From: Sphingomonas panacisoli
GTDB lineage: Bacteria; Pseudomonadota; Alphaproteobacteria; Sphingomonadales; Sphingomonadaceae
Reading direction: 5' to 3'
Length of the DNA stretch: 64,000 nt
Assembly: GCF_007859635.1 (NCBI RefSeq)
Contig: NZ_CP042306.1
Coordinates: 2,604,001-2,668,000, forward strand
Below are positions 38,459-48,092 of this stretch, piece by piece. The notes under the pieces were generated by a model. It saw only the letters and a program-made list of their open reading frames with translations, was not told the origin of the DNA and searched no databases. Positions within the stretch are counted from its first letter, which is position 1. Each line of letters opens with the position of its first letter. A program made the translations under genes and the position numbers.

Positions 38459-38507
38459 GGGCATTTTGATGCCGGGACCTGATCCCCCCTTCTTTCGGGT
38501 CGCAACG

Positions 38508-38545
38508 GAAAGAGTCGTCATCTCGTCACGAGAGACGGCTCTTTC
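38508..38545. terminator. Bidirectional terminator between convergent genes
   Basis: GAAAGAGTCGTCATCTCG pairs with CGAGAGACGGCTCTTTC (imperfect, about 15 of 17 positions) around a TCA loop. The A-rich left end and CTTTCT right end give U-tracts for both directions. It lies between the rightward dehydrogenase gene and the leftward PepSY gene, which fits a shared terminator. Confidence 0.75.
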
Positions 38546-38552
38546 TAATCGA

Positions 38553-39680
38553 TCACGCGGCCGACGCCCGCGCCTTCTGCTTGGCCTTGAGCTCCGCCTT
38601 CCATCCTCGCGCACGCCACCACATGATGACGCCGGTGATCGCCAGAATCGCCGGCAGCAGACCGCCGAGGAAGATGATCGCCTGCCACACGATGCCCATG
38701 CCGGTGCCGTCGTGAATCTGGCGCATCAGCCGGGCGATGCCGGCCTGGCCACGATTGGCGTCGGGCGCGATCGACGCGATGCCGCTCGCGTCGTCCACGG
38801 CGAGGGTCGCGGGCTTGCCCTTGGCCGGCTTGATCGTGAACTGCCAGATCGCCTTGTAATCGGTCGGCCAGGCGATCTGCGTGACGCTGCCAGGTTGCTT
38901 CGCCAGCGCCGCCGCTTCCGCCGTCGCCAGCGGCATCCGCGTCGTGCCTAGCGGTTGCGCCTTGTTCATCGCCGCCCGTTCCGCGCTGAACCCCATCGGC
39001 CGCGCATTCTCGCCGACCAGCGGACCGAAGAAGGTCGGGAAACTAATCCACGCGCCGGTCAGCGACAGCACGAACAACGGCACTGCGATCCAGAAGCCGA
39101 ACAGGTGATGCAAGTTCGTGTCGAGGTTGCGATGCCGCCGCCAGCGCAGCCCTCGCATCCACTTGCCGACGGTCGGCCACCACAGCCAGATGCCGGTGAA
39201 ACACGAAAACAGCATCGCGACGCCGATCCACCCGACGATCGGGCGACCCCAGACCGGGATCAGCATCGTGCCGTGGATCATGTGCATCGTCATGATCAGC
39301 CCCGACCGACTGTTCGCGACGTCGAGTACCTTTCCCGTCGCCGGGTCGAGATAGACGTTGGTCCGCGCCGCCGGGCCTTGCGTCTTGCTCGGCATCGGGC
39401 CGGTCGATGCGATCGCAGGCGCGCCGGATTCGGCGGGCAGCTTGATCGTCGCGATCTTCGCGGTGCCGACCGCTGCCTGCGCCGCCGTCGCCAGCTGATC
39501 GGGCGTGAGCGCCGGACCGTTGCCGACCGCATAACGCTGCGGGTTGACGACATGGTCGAGCGCTTCGTCCCACACCAGGGCCGCGCCGGTCACGCACAAT
39601 GGAATGATCAGGATCGCCAGCGCGAGCCCGATCCACTTATGCACCTGAAACCACGTATTGCGGAGGCCGATCTTGGTCAT
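38553..39680 (-). CDS. PepSY-associated inner-membrane protein (PiuB-like)
   Basis: A 375-aa protein with four membrane helices: WIGLALAILIIPLCVTGAAL near the N-terminus, IVGWIGVAMLFSCFTGIWLW, FGFWIAVPLFVLSLTGAWIS, and FLGGLLPAILAITGVIMWW near the end. Between are two PepSY-like periplasmic regions. His residues at the membrane faces (MHMIHGTML, NLHHLFGF) suggest heme or metal binding. The start at 39680 (MTKIGLRNTWFQVHKWIG) is typical of the family. Members sit with siderophore receptors and are thought to reduce ferric iron or release it from siderophores. It is the last gene of the iron operon. Confidence 0.88.
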   Translation of the reverse strand: MTKIGLRNTWFQVHKWIGLALAILIIPLCVTGAALVWDEALDHVVNPQRYAVGNGPALTPDQLATAAQAAVGTAKIATIKLPAESGAPAIASTGPMPSKTQGPAARTNVYLDPATGKVLDVANSRSGLIMTMHMIHGTMLIPVWGRPIVGWIGVAMLFSCFTGIWLWWPTVGKWMRGLRWRRHRNLDTNLHHLFGFWIAVPLFVLSLTGAWISFPTFFGPLVGENARPMGFSAERAAMNKAQPLGTTRMPLATAEAAALAKQPGSVTQIAWPTDYKAIWQFTIKPAKGKPATLAVDDASGIASIAPDANRGQAGIARLMRQIHDGTGMGIVWQAIIFLGGLLPAILAITGVIMWWRARGWKAELKAKQKARASAA

Positions 39681-39688
39681 GGTGTCCC

Positions 39689-40372
39689 TTACGCCTCGGC
39701 CCAGCGCCGCAGCAGATTGTGATAGGTGCCGGTCAGCCGCACCGCCGCCGGATCGTTCGCGCCGAGCCGGCCGGCGACATCCTGCACCGCCTGGTCGAGT
39801 TCGAACAGAATGCGCCGCGCGCCGTCGTCGCGAACCATCGACTGGATCCAGAAGAAGGACGCGACCCTTGTGCCGCACGCGACGGGTTCGACCCGGTGCA
39901 CGCTGGAGGCGGGATAGAGCACCATATGCCCGGCCGGAAGCTTGACGCGCTGCTCGCCGAACGAATCCTCGATCACCAGCTCGCCGCCGTTATAGCTGTC
40001 GGGATCGGCGAGGAAGAGCGTCGCCGACAGGTCGCTGCGGACGCGGAAGTCGGTGCCGCGTCGGATGCGGATCGCGCTGTCGACATGCGCGCCGAACGTG
40101 TCCCCGCCTGTGTAGCGGTTGAAGAGCGGCGGATAGACTTTGAGCGGTAGCGCGGCCGCGACGAACAGTGGCGTTGCGGACAGCGCGTCAAGCACCAGCG
40201 ACCCGGCATCGCGCGCGGCCACCGACTCTTCGGGCAATTGCTCGTTCCGCTTGGCGAGCGCAGACTGATGCCCCGACGTCGCATTGCCGTCGATCCATGC
40301 GGCGCCGTCGATCAGCGCACGCACCTTCGCCACGTCGCTCGCGTCCAGCACGTCGGGGATCGCGATCAGCAT
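39689..40372 (-). CDS. piuC: Fe(II)/2-oxoglutarate hydroxylase, PKHD/PiuC type
   Basis: A 227-aa dioxygenase. The iron ligands appear as His-x-Asp in [11 protein letters not shown] and a distal His in [14 protein letters not shown], the Arg following for 2-oxoglutarate. The C-terminal region ([14 protein letters not shown] ... [15 protein letters not shown]) is diagnostic of the PiuC/YbiX family. The length is typical. In other bacteria these genes accompany catecholate receptors and the product is required for iron uptake, but its substrate is not known. Its start overlaps the Sel1 gene by 7 bp and it precedes the PepSY gene by 8 bp. Confidence 0.92.
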   Translation of the reverse strand: MLIAIPDVLDASDVAKVRALIDGAAWIDGNATSGHQSALAKRNEQLPEESVAARDAGSLVLDALSATPLFVAAALPLKVYPPLFNRYTGGDTFGAHVDSAIRIRRGTDFRVRSDLSATLFLADPDSYNGGELVIEDSFGEQRVKLPAGHMVLYPASSVHRVEPVACGTRVASFFWIQSMVRDDGARRILFELDQAVQDVAGRLGANDPAAVRLTGTYHNLLRRWAEA

Positions 40373-41079
40373 CGTGCCGCGCCTCGCTCGATCGCCGCCC
40401 GGCCCCGCGCACGAAACGCCGGCACCGACGACGCATCGAGGAATGCCCCCGCCTTTTCGACGAATGCCGGCGTCGCGGTCGTCCCCGCGCGCTCGATCCA
40501 GGTCAGCGCCTCTTCGGTTCGCCCCTTATCGCTCAGCATCCGCGCATGGTTGAAGCATCCACGGAAATCGCCGCCCTCTGCAGCGCGCGCATAGTGCCGC
40601 GCCGCCTTCGCCATGTCGCGCGACACCACCCAGCCGTCCTCGTGAAAGCTGCCGACATAGTTCATCGCCTTGGCGTTACCCATCCGCGCCGCTTTCTGGA
40701 ACCAGCCGAATGCCGCCGCCTTGTCCTCGGTGACGCCGTGTCCCAACGCGAGCAAGGTCGCATAGTTGTACATCGCCCAATCGAGCCCCTGCTCAGCCGC
40801 AATCCGATAGCATTCGGCGGCCCGAGCCTTGTCGATCGCGACGCCCCAGCCGAGATCGTAGCAGCGCCCGACCATGTTGAGGCTCATCAGATGCCCCTGC
40901 GCCGCGGCGCGATTGAACCAGGCGAACCCGGCCGCCGCATCCTGCGCCACGCCGTTCCCGTCGAGCAATAGCTGCGCGTACAACGCCTGCGCCTCTGCAT
41001 CGCCACCCTCGGCGAGCGCACGAAGAAACGCCGCGCGCTCCCCGGGATCGTCCGGGATGCGCGCGGCAGGTTCGGCCAC
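40366..41079 (-). CDS. Sel1-like repeat protein
   Basis: A 237-aa protein built of about five Sel1 repeats (helical pairs with the A..G...A...L..G.GV..D...A..W...AA pattern), e.g. [20 protein letters not shown]. There is no signal peptide, so it is cytosolic. Start is GTG, 20 bp after the receptor stop. Sel1 proteins act as binding scaffolds. It lies inside the iron operon, between the receptor and the hydroxylase, with overlapping ends, so it is very likely co-expressed and iron-regulated; PiuC partnership is a plausible guess. Confidence 0.85.
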   Translation of the reverse strand: MAEPAARIPDDPGERAAFLRALAEGGDAEAQALYAQLLLDGNGVAQDAAAGFAWFNRAAAQGHLMSLNMVGRCYDLGWGVAIDKARAAECYRIAAEQGLDWAMYNYATLLALGHGVTEDKAAAFGWFQKAARMGNAKAMNYVGSFHEDGWVVSRDMAKAARHYARAAEGGDFRGCFNHARMLSDKGRTEEALTWIERAGTTATPAFVEKAGAFLDASSVPAFRARGRAAIERGAARC

Positions 41080-41099
41080 GGAAGGGTCCGCCGTGACCG

Positions 41100-43619
41100 T
41101 CAGAACTTGAACTCCACCGTCCCGAACACCGTCCGTCCGGGCGCGATCGTCGCGTAGTGGTTGGTGAAGGTAGAGCTGAAATAGACCTTGTTGGTCAGGT
41201 TCTGCGCGTTGACGCTCAGCGCGATGTTCTTGGTCAGCGCAAACCGTGCCTGCGCATCGAACCGCCAGTAGCCGTCGATGCCACGCTCCAGGAACTTGGT
41301 CGCCGGCGTGACCGTCACGACCCCAGCCGTCGTCTGCGTCGCGATGCGGTTGTCGGCATAACCGCTATATTGCCGGCCGCTATAGATCGCGCTGCCGCCG
41401 ATCGAGAACTGCTTCGTCACCTGATAATTGGTGGTGAAGGTGAAGCTGTTCTTCGTGATCAGCGGCACTTGCTTGCCGTTGCTCGCCGACGGCACCAGCA
41501 CGGTCTTCGCCGCCGCCGCCCCGTTGGCCGCCGCGGTCAGAGCGGTGAAGCCGCCGTCGAGGATCTTCGGATCGAGATAGGTGTAACCGCCGAACACCGT
41601 CCAGCCGTCGACGATCACGCCGCTCGCGCTCAGTTCGAAGCCGCGGATGCGGGTCTTGCCGATGAACGCCGGATTGTTGTTGGCGTCGGTCACGCGAGCG
41701 TTGGTGATTTCGGTCTGGAACGCGGCGCCCGACAGCGAGAGCTTTTCGCGGAACAGGCTGGCCTTGGCACCGACCTCGTACGACTTGGTCTTCTGAACCT
41801 TCAGGCTGTCGAGGATCGCCAGATTGGCAGCGGTATTGGTCGTCGGCAGCGCATTGTCCTCGCGCCCTTCGCCCAGCAGCGTGTTGGGCGGCGTCGCCGC
41901 GGTGGCGTAGCTCGCGTAGATGCTGGTCTCGCTGGTCGGCTTGAACACCAGACCCGCTTGCCAGTTGAACAGCTCGTCGGTGCGCGACAGGCGGAACGAG
42001 TTGGTACCCGCCGTGAATGCCGGCACCGTGCTCGAGGTGAAGCGGTCGAACCTGGCGCCGAGATTGACGATCAGCGCGGGGGTCAGCGTGATCGAATCGA
42101 AACCGTAGAATGAGATCGTATTCGCATCGTTCTGCGTTTCGGTATTCGCCGCGCCCTTGGCGATCGGCGTCCGCACGGTCGAGGTATCCGAGGCATAGTT
42201 CACGAACGCATCGTTGGGATTGGGATTGAACAAGCTGGCACAATAGAAACGCGATACAGTGAACGTGTCGCAGCGCGGGCTGATCGTCGACCCCGTCGCC
42301 ATCACGAACGTCCCTCGGCGCGCCTTTTCCCATGAGAATTCGGCGCCGACCGCGAAGCTGTGCTCGATCCCGCCGGTCTTGACCTTGCCGTACAGGTCGA
42401 TCTGGTCGGTCAGCGTGTTGGTCTGGCTATAGCGGTTGTTGGATCGGCGCCAGACATAGCCGCCACCGGTCAATCGCGCGCCACCATCCGCGGGATTTAT
42501 TGACCCCGCGACGAATGCCGGATTGCCGAACACGTTGCCCTGCGTGTCGTCGGGCTGGGTATAGCTGTACGCCTGATAATCGTCGGTGAAGCGCGCGACG
42601 TTCCGCAACGTCACGTTGCCGAAGTCGTGTTCGACACGGATCATCGCCTGCTGGTCACGCGTATCGCGAAAATCGCGATCGACGAGGCCGTAGAAGGCCG
42701 AACGCTTCACAACCCCCGTCGTACCGTTGAGCGTCGTGATGCGGCCGATCGCGGGCGTCGTGAACGTGTTGCCGGTCGGCACGTTGCAGACGGTTGCCGA
42801 GCAAACGTAGAGAAACGGTATGCCGCTGTCGGGCAGCTCGTGGCCTTCGAGGTAGTAATAGCTCGCGGTCAGCCGGGTGGAGGTACCCACGCCGATCGTG
42901 ACCGACGGCGCGAAGCCCCAGCGGCGATTGTAGATGGCGTCGCGATCGACGACGTTCTGGTCGTGCCATACGCCCTGGATGCGGAACGCGACGGTATCGG
43001 CGATCTTCACGTTCAGGTCGCCCGTGACGCGCTTGTAATCGCCATTGCCGTAGCTCGCCGAGATCGAGCCGTAGGTGCCGGCAGTCGGCAAGCGCGAGAT
43101 GATGTTGATCGTGCCGCCAGCCGAGCCACGCCCCCCGAGCGTCGAATCCGATCCGCGGATGATCTGGACAGAGTCGATCGAAAACACTTCGCGGTTCTGC
43201 GACGCGAGATCGCGCACGCCGTCGATGAAGATCGACCCTTGAGCGTCGAAGCCGCGAATGAAGGGGCGGTCGCCGAGCGGATTACCGCCCTCGGCCGCGG
43301 CAAAGGTGATGCCGGGCACGGTGCGCATCGCGTCCTGCAGCGAGTTCGACCCGGTCTGCTCGATCACGCTCTTGTCGAGGACGATGACCGACTTGGGCGT
43401 GTTGACGATCGGCGCGACGTCCTTCGGCCCAGGCTGTTCCTTTAGCTTCTGGTCGGTGATGACGATGTCGCGGCGATCACTATCATCATTGTCGTCGGTC
43501 GCGGGCAACGGATCGGGCCCGTCCTTCGCCAGCACCGGATGCGTCGCGAAGGCGCCGACGCACGACAGCGCCAGGAAAGCGGGCTTGGCGATGCGATGGG
43601 CGGCGGTGTTGCGAGTCAT
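41100..43619 (-). CDS. TonB-dependent siderophore receptor (Fiu/PiuA-like)
   Basis: An 839-aa receptor with signal peptide (AFLALSCVGAFATHPVLA), TonB-box region (RRDIVITDQKLKEQ) and plug domain (SVIVLDKSVIEQTGSNSLQD, FIRGFDAQGSIFIDGVRD, VQIIRGSDSTLGGRGSAGG) typical of catecholate receptors such as Fiu. The barrel ends in FGTVEFKF. Paired cysteines (CSATVC) suggest a disulfide loop. The start has GGGAGA upstream. With the two Fur-box-like sites just before it and piuC/PepSY genes after, this is an iron-repressed catecholate uptake operon. The true ligand is unknown. Confidence 0.93.
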   Translation of the reverse strand: MTRNTAAHRIAKPAFLALSCVGAFATHPVLAKDGPDPLPATDDNDDSDRRDIVITDQKLKEQPGPKDVAPIVNTPKSVIVLDKSVIEQTGSNSLQDAMRTVPGITFAAAEGGNPLGDRPFIRGFDAQGSIFIDGVRDLASQNREVFSIDSVQIIRGSDSTLGGRGSAGGTINIISRLPTAGTYGSISASYGNGDYKRVTGDLNVKIADTVAFRIQGVWHDQNVVDRDAIYNRRWGFAPSVTIGVGTSTRLTASYYYLEGHELPDSGIPFLYVCSATVCNVPTGNTFTTPAIGRITTLNGTTGVVKRSAFYGLVDRDFRDTRDQQAMIRVEHDFGNVTLRNVARFTDDYQAYSYTQPDDTQGNVFGNPAFVAGSINPADGGARLTGGGYVWRRSNNRYSQTNTLTDQIDLYGKVKTGGIEHSFAVGAEFSWEKARRGTFVMATGSTISPRCDTFTVSRFYCASLFNPNPNDAFVNYASDTSTVRTPIAKGAANTETQNDANTISFYGFDSITLTPALIVNLGARFDRFTSSTVPAFTAGTNSFRLSRTDELFNWQAGLVFKPTSETSIYASYATAATPPNTLLGEGREDNALPTTNTAANLAILDSLKVQKTKSYEVGAKASLFREKLSLSGAAFQTEITNARVTDANNNPAFIGKTRIRGFELSASGVIVDGWTVFGGYTYLDPKILDGGFTALTAAANGAAAAKTVLVPSASNGKQVPLITKNSFTFTTNYQVTKQFSIGGSAIYSGRQYSGYADNRIATQTTAGVVTVTPATKFLERGIDGYWRFDAQARFALTKNIALSVNAQNLTNKVYFSSTFTNHYATIAPGRTVFGTVEFKF

Positions 43620-43648
43620 TCTTATCTCCCTGTGTGGGAGGTCCGCTA

Positions 43649-43664
43649 TTGAGAGTCGTTCGCA
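43649..43664. promoter_or_regulatory. Fur-box-like site 1
   Basis: TTGAGAGTCGTTCGCA resembles the proteobacterial Fur consensus (TTGAGAATCATTCGCA) with two mismatches, 30 bp upstream of the siderophore receptor start. A second site follows at 43677. The position implies repression by Fur when iron is sufficient. Confidence 0.55.
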
Positions 43665-43676
43665 GTGTCAACGCTA

Positions 43677-43693
43677 TTGCGAGTGATTTTCAA
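43677..43693. promoter_or_regulatory. Fur-box-like site 2
   Basis: TTGCGAGTGATTTTCAA matches the form TTGCGAATGATTTTCAA at all but one position and is the better of two adjacent sites. It overlaps the last codon of the RHH gene, so Fur binding here would not be expected to stop that gene's transcription initiation. Confidence 0.65.
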
Positions 43694-43953
43694 TTCTGTC
43701 CGCTTGCGTTGCGCGCATCCGCCAGCACCCAGGTCCGCAGCGCACTGGCGAGATTTGGCGGATCGTCGGCCTGGATCCGCAGGGCGTCGATCTCTGCGAC
43801 CAGCGCGCTGAGCGGCAACGCGCGAATAGCGGCGGCGGCCTCCAGCGCCTGCCAGAAGCCAGGCTCGAGCGTGATCGACGTCTCATGTCCAGCGATGGTG
43901 ATTGACCGCTTGACCGGTCCGGCGAACCCGCCCGGCGGTGGCGCAATGCTCAC
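43690..43953 (-). CDS. Ribbon-helix-helix (RHH_4-like) protein
   Basis: An 87-aa protein. The core VKRSITIAGHETSITLEPGF and WQALEAAAAIRALPLSALVA match the RHH_4 (PF13467) fold: beta strand, helix, loop, helix. The GTG start overlaps the DUF6445 gene's stop (GTGA), so it is translated from the same message. RHH_4 proteins in Alphaproteobacteria are usually called DNA-binding regulators but few have known targets. The stop lies inside the promoter region of the siderophore receptor. Confidence 0.8.
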   Translation of the reverse strand: MSIAPPPGGFAGPVKRSITIAGHETSITLEPGFWQALEAAAAIRALPLSALVAEIDALRIQADDPPNLASALRTWVLADARNASGQN

Positions 43954-44627
43954 ATCTGTCCTTGGATGAACAGATTGGCGGTCAGCCGTCCGACGCGGGG
44001 ATCGTCGCTGAAGTTGGGATCGTGCGACACCAGTCCGGAATGGAGCAGGCGACCTGGATAGATGACCAGTCGATCGGGCACCGCCTCGACCATCGCGATC
44101 CGCTCGAACGCCTCGTTGCTGTCGCGTATATAACCGGCCGAGCCCGCGGCCGCTTCGTCCGCCGCCGCCGCGAATGCCCCGACATTGTCTTCGTCGACCG
44201 TGTCGATCCCAGTCGCTCGCTGGCGATAAAAGGCCGTTCCGCTTTCGGGGCTGGTGCGCAGATAGTGCAGGATCGCGATATAGCCGGGATGCGTCGAATC
44301 GAAGTGCGGCACGCGCTGCTGCGGCAGAAGTTCGGCGGGGTCGACCGTGACCATCGAAAAGCTGGCATAGTGAACGTCGAACCGTTTGACGCCGAATTCC
44401 GCGAAGATCAGCGGCGCGACGGTCTTCAACGTGTGCGAGACATAACCGGCGGCAGACTCGCCGGGCGCGATGATCCGCCGCAACCCCGGATACTGCCCAC
44501 GCGCCGCAGCCGGGAACGGCGCCATCGCCGCGGCCTGATCGACGATCGCCTCCACATCACCACTGAAACCGTCGATCACGATCAACGGACTGTTCGCGCT
44601 GCCGATATGGCGGATATCTGGCGTCAC
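43950..44627 (-). CDS. DUF6445 family protein (putative Fe/2-oxoglutarate oxygenase fold)
   Basis: A 225-aa protein. [16 protein letters not shown] and [14 protein letters not shown] supply the H-x-D and distal-H pattern of a double-stranded beta-helix oxygenase, and the following [13 protein letters not shown] carries an Arg that could bind 2-oxoglutarate. It fits what I know of the DUF6445 family, which has no assigned substrate. It starts at an ATGA overlap with the cobT stop and overlaps the RHH gene at its end, so cobT, this gene and the RHH gene form one transcription unit. Confidence 0.75.
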   Translation of the reverse strand: MTPDIRHIGSANSPLIVIDGFSGDVEAIVDQAAAMAPFPAAARGQYPGLRRIIAPGESAAGYVSHTLKTVAPLIFAEFGVKRFDVHYASFSMVTVDPAELLPQQRVPHFDSTHPGYIAILHYLRTSPESGTAFYRQRATGIDTVDEDNVGAFAAAADEAAAGSAGYIRDSNEAFERIAMVEAVPDRLVIYPGRLLHSGLVSHDPNFSDDPRVGRLTANLFIQGQM

Positions 44628-46447
44628 TGCTTGTCGAACAACGCCGCAAGCTGTTCGATGATCGTTCCGCCGAGCTGATCGGCATCCATGATGGTGACGG
44701 CGCGCTCGTAATAGCGCGTCACGTCGTGACCGATGCCGATCGCGGCGAGCTCCACCGGCGAACGGCTTTCGATCCAGCCGATCACCTGACGCAAATGACG
44801 TTCCAGGTACGAGCCTGAATTGACCGATAGCGTCGAATCATCGACCGGCGCGCCGTCCGAAATCACCATCAGGATCTTGCGCTCCTCCGGCCGCCCGATC
44901 AGCCGGTTGTGCGCCCACAGCAACGCCTCCCCGTCGATATTCTCCTTGAGCAGCCCCTCGCGCATCATCAACCCGAGTGACGGCTTGGCACGGCGCCACG
45001 GCTCGTCGGCTTGCTTATAGACGATATGGCGCAGATCGTTGAGCCGTCCCGGCTGCGGCGGACGGCCCGCAGCGAGCCAGTTCTCGCGTGCCTGCCCGCC
45101 CTTCCATGCGCGGGTGGTGAAGCCGAGGATCTCGGTCTTCACGCCGCATCGCTCCAGCGTACGCGCCAGGATGTCGGCGCTGATCGCCGCGATCGAGATC
45201 GGCCGCCCACGCATCGAACCCGAATTGTCGATCAGCAGCGTGACGACGGTGTCCTTGAACTCGGTTTCGCGCTCGACCTTGTAGCTGAGCGACTGCCCCG
45301 GCGAAACCACAACGCGGGCCAGCCGCGCCGCGTCAAGCAGTCCTTCTTCCTGGTCGAAATCCCACGACCGGTTCTGCTGCGCCATCAACCGTCGTTGCAG
45401 CCGATTGGCGAGCTTCGTCACCGCGCCCTGCAAGTGGATGAGTTGCTGATCGAGATACGAGCGCAGCCGCGCCAATTCCTCGACATCGCACAGTTCATTG
45501 GCCGCAATCACTTCGTCGTACGACGTCGTCCACGCCTTATAGTCGAACTGCGGCGACAGGTCGCTGAACGGGCGGTTGGGACGGACGGGGAGCATGCCGT
45601 CCTCGCCCTCGTCGCCGGCCTCGCCCTCGGAGTCCTCGTAATCTTCGTCGCCGGCCTCGGCGCCCTCGCCGTCGTCGCTCTCGGCCTCGGACTGCTCGCC
45701 CCGGGCCTCGACCTCGCCCTGGCCCTGCTCGCCCTGGTCTTCGCCTTCGTCGCCCTGGTCCTGCTCGTCGGTACCGTCGTCGTCATTGCCGCCGTCGTCG
45801 GTATCCTCGGGAATCTGGTCGCCCTCGACCAGTTCGAGGTCCTCGAGCAACTTGGTCGCCAGGCTGGCGAACGCGCGCTGGTCGTCGAGCGCCATGCGCA
45901 GCGCGTCGAGATCGGCGCCCGCTTTCTCCTCGATCCATTCGCGAACGAGTGTCAGCCCCGGCTGTGCGACGGCGGGCGCTTCCTCGCCGGTCAGCCGTTC
46001 GCGCACCATCAGGCCGATGGCCGTCGAGAGCGGCACCTCGTCGCGCGTCCGCGCCCGCGTGATCGGATCGCTACGCAGTTTCTGATCGAGCGCGTGCGCC
46101 AGGTTGTCGGCGATCCCCTGATAACCGCGCGACCCCAGCGCCTCGACCCGCGCGCGCTCGGCAGCGTCGAATACCGCGCGCGCGACCGCGTCGTGCGGCG
46201 CGGACTTGAGATGGAGCGCAGCGTTATGATGCTTGAGCCGCAACGCGAACCCGTCGGCAAACCCACGCGCTTCGGCAACCTGATCGGCCGGCAAGGTCCG
46301 CGCCGGCATCGGTACCTTGATGTGCTTGCCCGATTGCGTCGGCGCGTCGGCGGTAAAGGCCAGCTCGATCTCCGGCTCGTCGGCGAGCGCGCGCGACGTA
46401 CCGCCGAGCACGGCCTTGAAGCGATCGAGCGGGGAATCCTGCGCCAT
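44624..46447 (-). CDS. cobT: Cobaltochelatase CobT subunit-like (VWA) protein
   Basis: A 607-aa protein with an N-terminal CobT domain (to about 200), a long acidic low-complexity linker (about 210-295, Asp/Glu/Gly runs), and a C-terminal von Willebrand A domain with MIDAS motif [10 protein letters not shown] and [16 protein letters not shown]. It pairs with the AAA+ CobS to load cobalt into hydrogenobyrinic diamide through CobN. Neither CobN nor other corrinoid genes are in this window. It starts 18 bp after the YafY-type gene and overlaps the DUF6445 gene. Cobalt chelation is inferred from family only. Confidence 0.9.
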   Translation of the reverse strand: MAQDSPLDRFKAVLGGTSRALADEPEIELAFTADAPTQSGKHIKVPMPARTLPADQVAEARGFADGFALRLKHHNAALHLKSAPHDAVARAVFDAAERARVEALGSRGYQGIADNLAHALDQKLRSDPITRARTRDEVPLSTAIGLMVRERLTGEEAPAVAQPGLTLVREWIEEKAGADLDALRMALDDQRAFASLATKLLEDLELVEGDQIPEDTDDGGNDDDGTDEQDQGDEGEDQGEQGQGEVEARGEQSEAESDDGEGAEAGDEDYEDSEGEAGDEGEDGMLPVRPNRPFSDLSPQFDYKAWTTSYDEVIAANELCDVEELARLRSYLDQQLIHLQGAVTKLANRLQRRLMAQQNRSWDFDQEEGLLDAARLARVVVSPGQSLSYKVERETEFKDTVVTLLIDNSGSMRGRPISIAAISADILARTLERCGVKTEILGFTTRAWKGGQARENWLAAGRPPQPGRLNDLRHIVYKQADEPWRRAKPSLGLMMREGLLKENIDGEALLWAHNRLIGRPEERKILMVISDGAPVDDSTLSVNSGSYLERHLRQVIGWIESRSPVELAAIGIGHDVTRYYERAVTIMDADQLGGTIIEQLAALFDKQ

Positions 46448-46465
46448 GGCCTTCTCTTTGGAGCG

Positions 46466-47443
46466 CTAGGCGCGCGATGCAACCCCTTCCCCGTGCCGTG
46501 CCGCCGCCGCGAGGCCGATCGCGACGATGCGATCCCGCAGGTCGGGCGGGCCGAGCGCTTCGACCTCGTCGCCGAATCCGATCAGCAGCAGCGCCGCCTG
46601 GTCGATCGATTCTATCGGCAGCGACAGGTCTGCCCACGCATCGTTCACCTGATCAGCGTTTCGTACCGCGTTCGCTGCAAAATCGCCGAGTTCGGCCAGC
46701 CGCCGCCGCCCCTCCACGGTCGCGCGCACCCGCGCCGTCGTCGGGCGGAGCTCGGCGCTGAACCGATCGAGCTGCGCTTGCCAGCTTGCCGCCAGATCGA
46801 AATCAGCCGGACGCTCGAACCGCGTTTCCTCAACCGTCAGCGTCAGGATCTTCCCCGCTTTAAAGGTGCGCAGATTGCCCTTGCTCAGCGCGGCGAGGTA
46901 CCAGGCGCCGCCCTTCATCACGAGACCGAGCGGCTCGACGCGATGCTCGCGCGTCGCGGTCCAGCTCTTGTAGGTGATGACGATCGGATGCTGGTCGAGC
47001 ACGGCACGGACGAGCGACGGGACGTGATCGGCGACATCCTCCTCGCGATACCAGTCGAGCGGATCGACATGGAACCGCGCGCTCATCCGTCCCGCGCGGT
47101 CGCGCTGCGCCGACGACATCGACACCATCAACTTGCCCTGCGCGCGCTGCGCCGCCGCGCCGAGCCCGAGCGCCGCCGCCGGGCCAGGCATCCCGATCAG
47201 CGGCACCGCCTCCGCCTCGTCGCCGGCGAGCCCCGTCAGCTGCGTCTTGTAACCGTCGAGCAGTTGAAACCCGCCGCCCGGCCCACGATCGGCATAGACC
47301 GGCACACCGGCAGCGCTCAGCGCATCGACGTCGCGATAGATGGTGCGAACCGACACTTCGAACTCGTCGGCGAGCTGCTGCGCGGTCAGCCGTACCCGTA
47401 GCTGCAACAGGATCAGGATCGACAGGAGGCGGCTCGCGCGCAT
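46466..47443 (-). CDS. YafY-type HTH/WYL transcriptional regulator
   Basis: A 325-aa regulator. The N-terminal helix-turn-helix (RVRLTAQQLADEFEVSVRTI followed by YRDVDAL) is followed by a WYL domain (PLGLVMKGGAWYLAALSKGN) and a C-terminal WCX-like region. WYL regulators sense ligands, often nucleotides or short molecules. It is divergent from the Tat-exported gene at 47526, with an inverted repeat between them, and 18 bp upstream of cobT on the same strand. Confidence 0.88.
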   Translation of the reverse strand: MRASRLLSILILLQLRVRLTAQQLADEFEVSVRTIYRDVDALSAAGVPVYADRGPGGGFQLLDGYKTQLTGLAGDEAEAVPLIGMPGPAAALGLGAAAQRAQGKLMVSMSSAQRDRAGRMSARFHVDPLDWYREEDVADHVPSLVRAVLDQHPIVITYKSWTATREHRVEPLGLVMKGGAWYLAALSKGNLRTFKAGKILTLTVEETRFERPADFDLAASWQAQLDRFSAELRPTTARVRATVEGRRRLAELGDFAANAVRNADQVNDAWADLSLPIESIDQAALLLIGFGDEVEALGPPDLRDRIVAIGLAAAARHGEGVASRA

Positions 47444-47465
47444 TTTTGCACCATAGCCGAAAAAT

Positions 47466-47484
47466 CCTGACGCGGAATGTCAGG
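47466..47484. promoter_or_regulatory. Inverted-repeat operator between YafY-type regulator and its divergent gene
   Basis: CCTGAC-N7-GTCAGG is a perfect 6-bp inverted repeat 22 bp from the regulator's start and 41 bp from the divergent start. YafY/WYL regulators commonly bind such CTGAC..GTCAG palindromes, so it is the probable autoregulatory operator. Confidence 0.6.
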
Positions 47485-47525
47485 TATGCGGGCGTAGGAT
47501 GATTTCATGTTTTCGGGAGGACATC

Positions 47526-48089
47526 ATGACTCAGCTTTCACGCCGAACCATCGTCACCAGCGCCGCCGCACTATCGCTTGCCGGCCTGATCGGCGCGCCC
47601 GCCGTTGCGCGACCGCAAGCCAAGGCCCCCACGCCCGGCAAGCCCGGTGACTTCGATTTCCTGACCGGCGATTGGAAGATCGCGAACAAGTGGCGCAACA
47701 AAACCACCGACAGCTGGCTCGAATTCCCCGGCGAAGCGACCGTCCGCGGCATCCTGAAAGGGGTGGTCAGCGTCGAGGAACTCCGCATCCCGGCGCGCGA
47801 TTTTTCCGGCATGGGCCTGCGCACGCTCGACCTCGAGAAGAAGGTCTGGACCGATTACTGGGTCAACGGCAAAGCCGGGGTGATGGGCCGTGACGGCGTG
47901 ACCGGCAGCTTCGAGAACGGCGCCGGCATCTTCGACTCGCCCGACACCGAAAACGGCAAGCCGGTCATCTATCGCGGCATCTGGGACAAGATCGTCCCCG
48001 GCGTGTCGCACAATTGGTCGTCGCTGATCTCGCGCGACAACGGCAAGACCTGGGAAGGCCTGTGGCTGATGGAATGGACGCGGGCGTAG
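47526..48089 (+). CDS. Tat-exported DUF1579-like protein
   Basis: A 187-aa protein starting with a twin-arginine signal (SRRTIVTSAAALSLAGLIGA; cleavage after APAVA). The mature part FDFLTGDWKIANKWRN and WSSLISRDNGKTWEGLWLME resembles the beta-barrel DUF1579/SnoaL-like proteins of unknown ligand. GGGAGG lies 8 bp before the ATG at 47526; an in-frame ATG at 47499 would break the signal. It is divergent from the YafY-type regulator, which likely controls it, and ends 4 bp from cobS (convergent). Confidence 0.75.
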   Translation: MTQLSRRTIVTSAAALSLAGLIGAPAVARPQAKAPTPGKPGDFDFLTGDWKIANKWRNKTTDSWLEFPGEATVRGILKGVVSVEELRIPARDFSGMGLRTLDLEKKVWTDYWVNGKAGVMGRDGVTGSFENGAGIFDSPDTENGKPVIYRGIWDKIVPGVSHNWSSLISRDNGKTWEGLWLMEWTRA

Positions 48090-48092
48090 AAC

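Noticed and set aside
38508..38545. The inverted repeat considered as an operator of the PepSY gene
   Set aside because: It lies downstream of both adjacent genes (convergent), and its U-tract ends fit a terminator better.
45500..45790. Low-complexity stretch considered as a tandem repeat element
   Set aside because: It encodes the acidic linker normal for CobT proteins, with irregular codon use and no exact repeat unit.
45011..47401. A 796-aa plus-strand frame across cobT and the YafY-type gene
   Set aside because: Its hydrophobic Leu/Val-Ala runs come from reading the acidic CobT linker backwards. It spans two real genes of the other strand.
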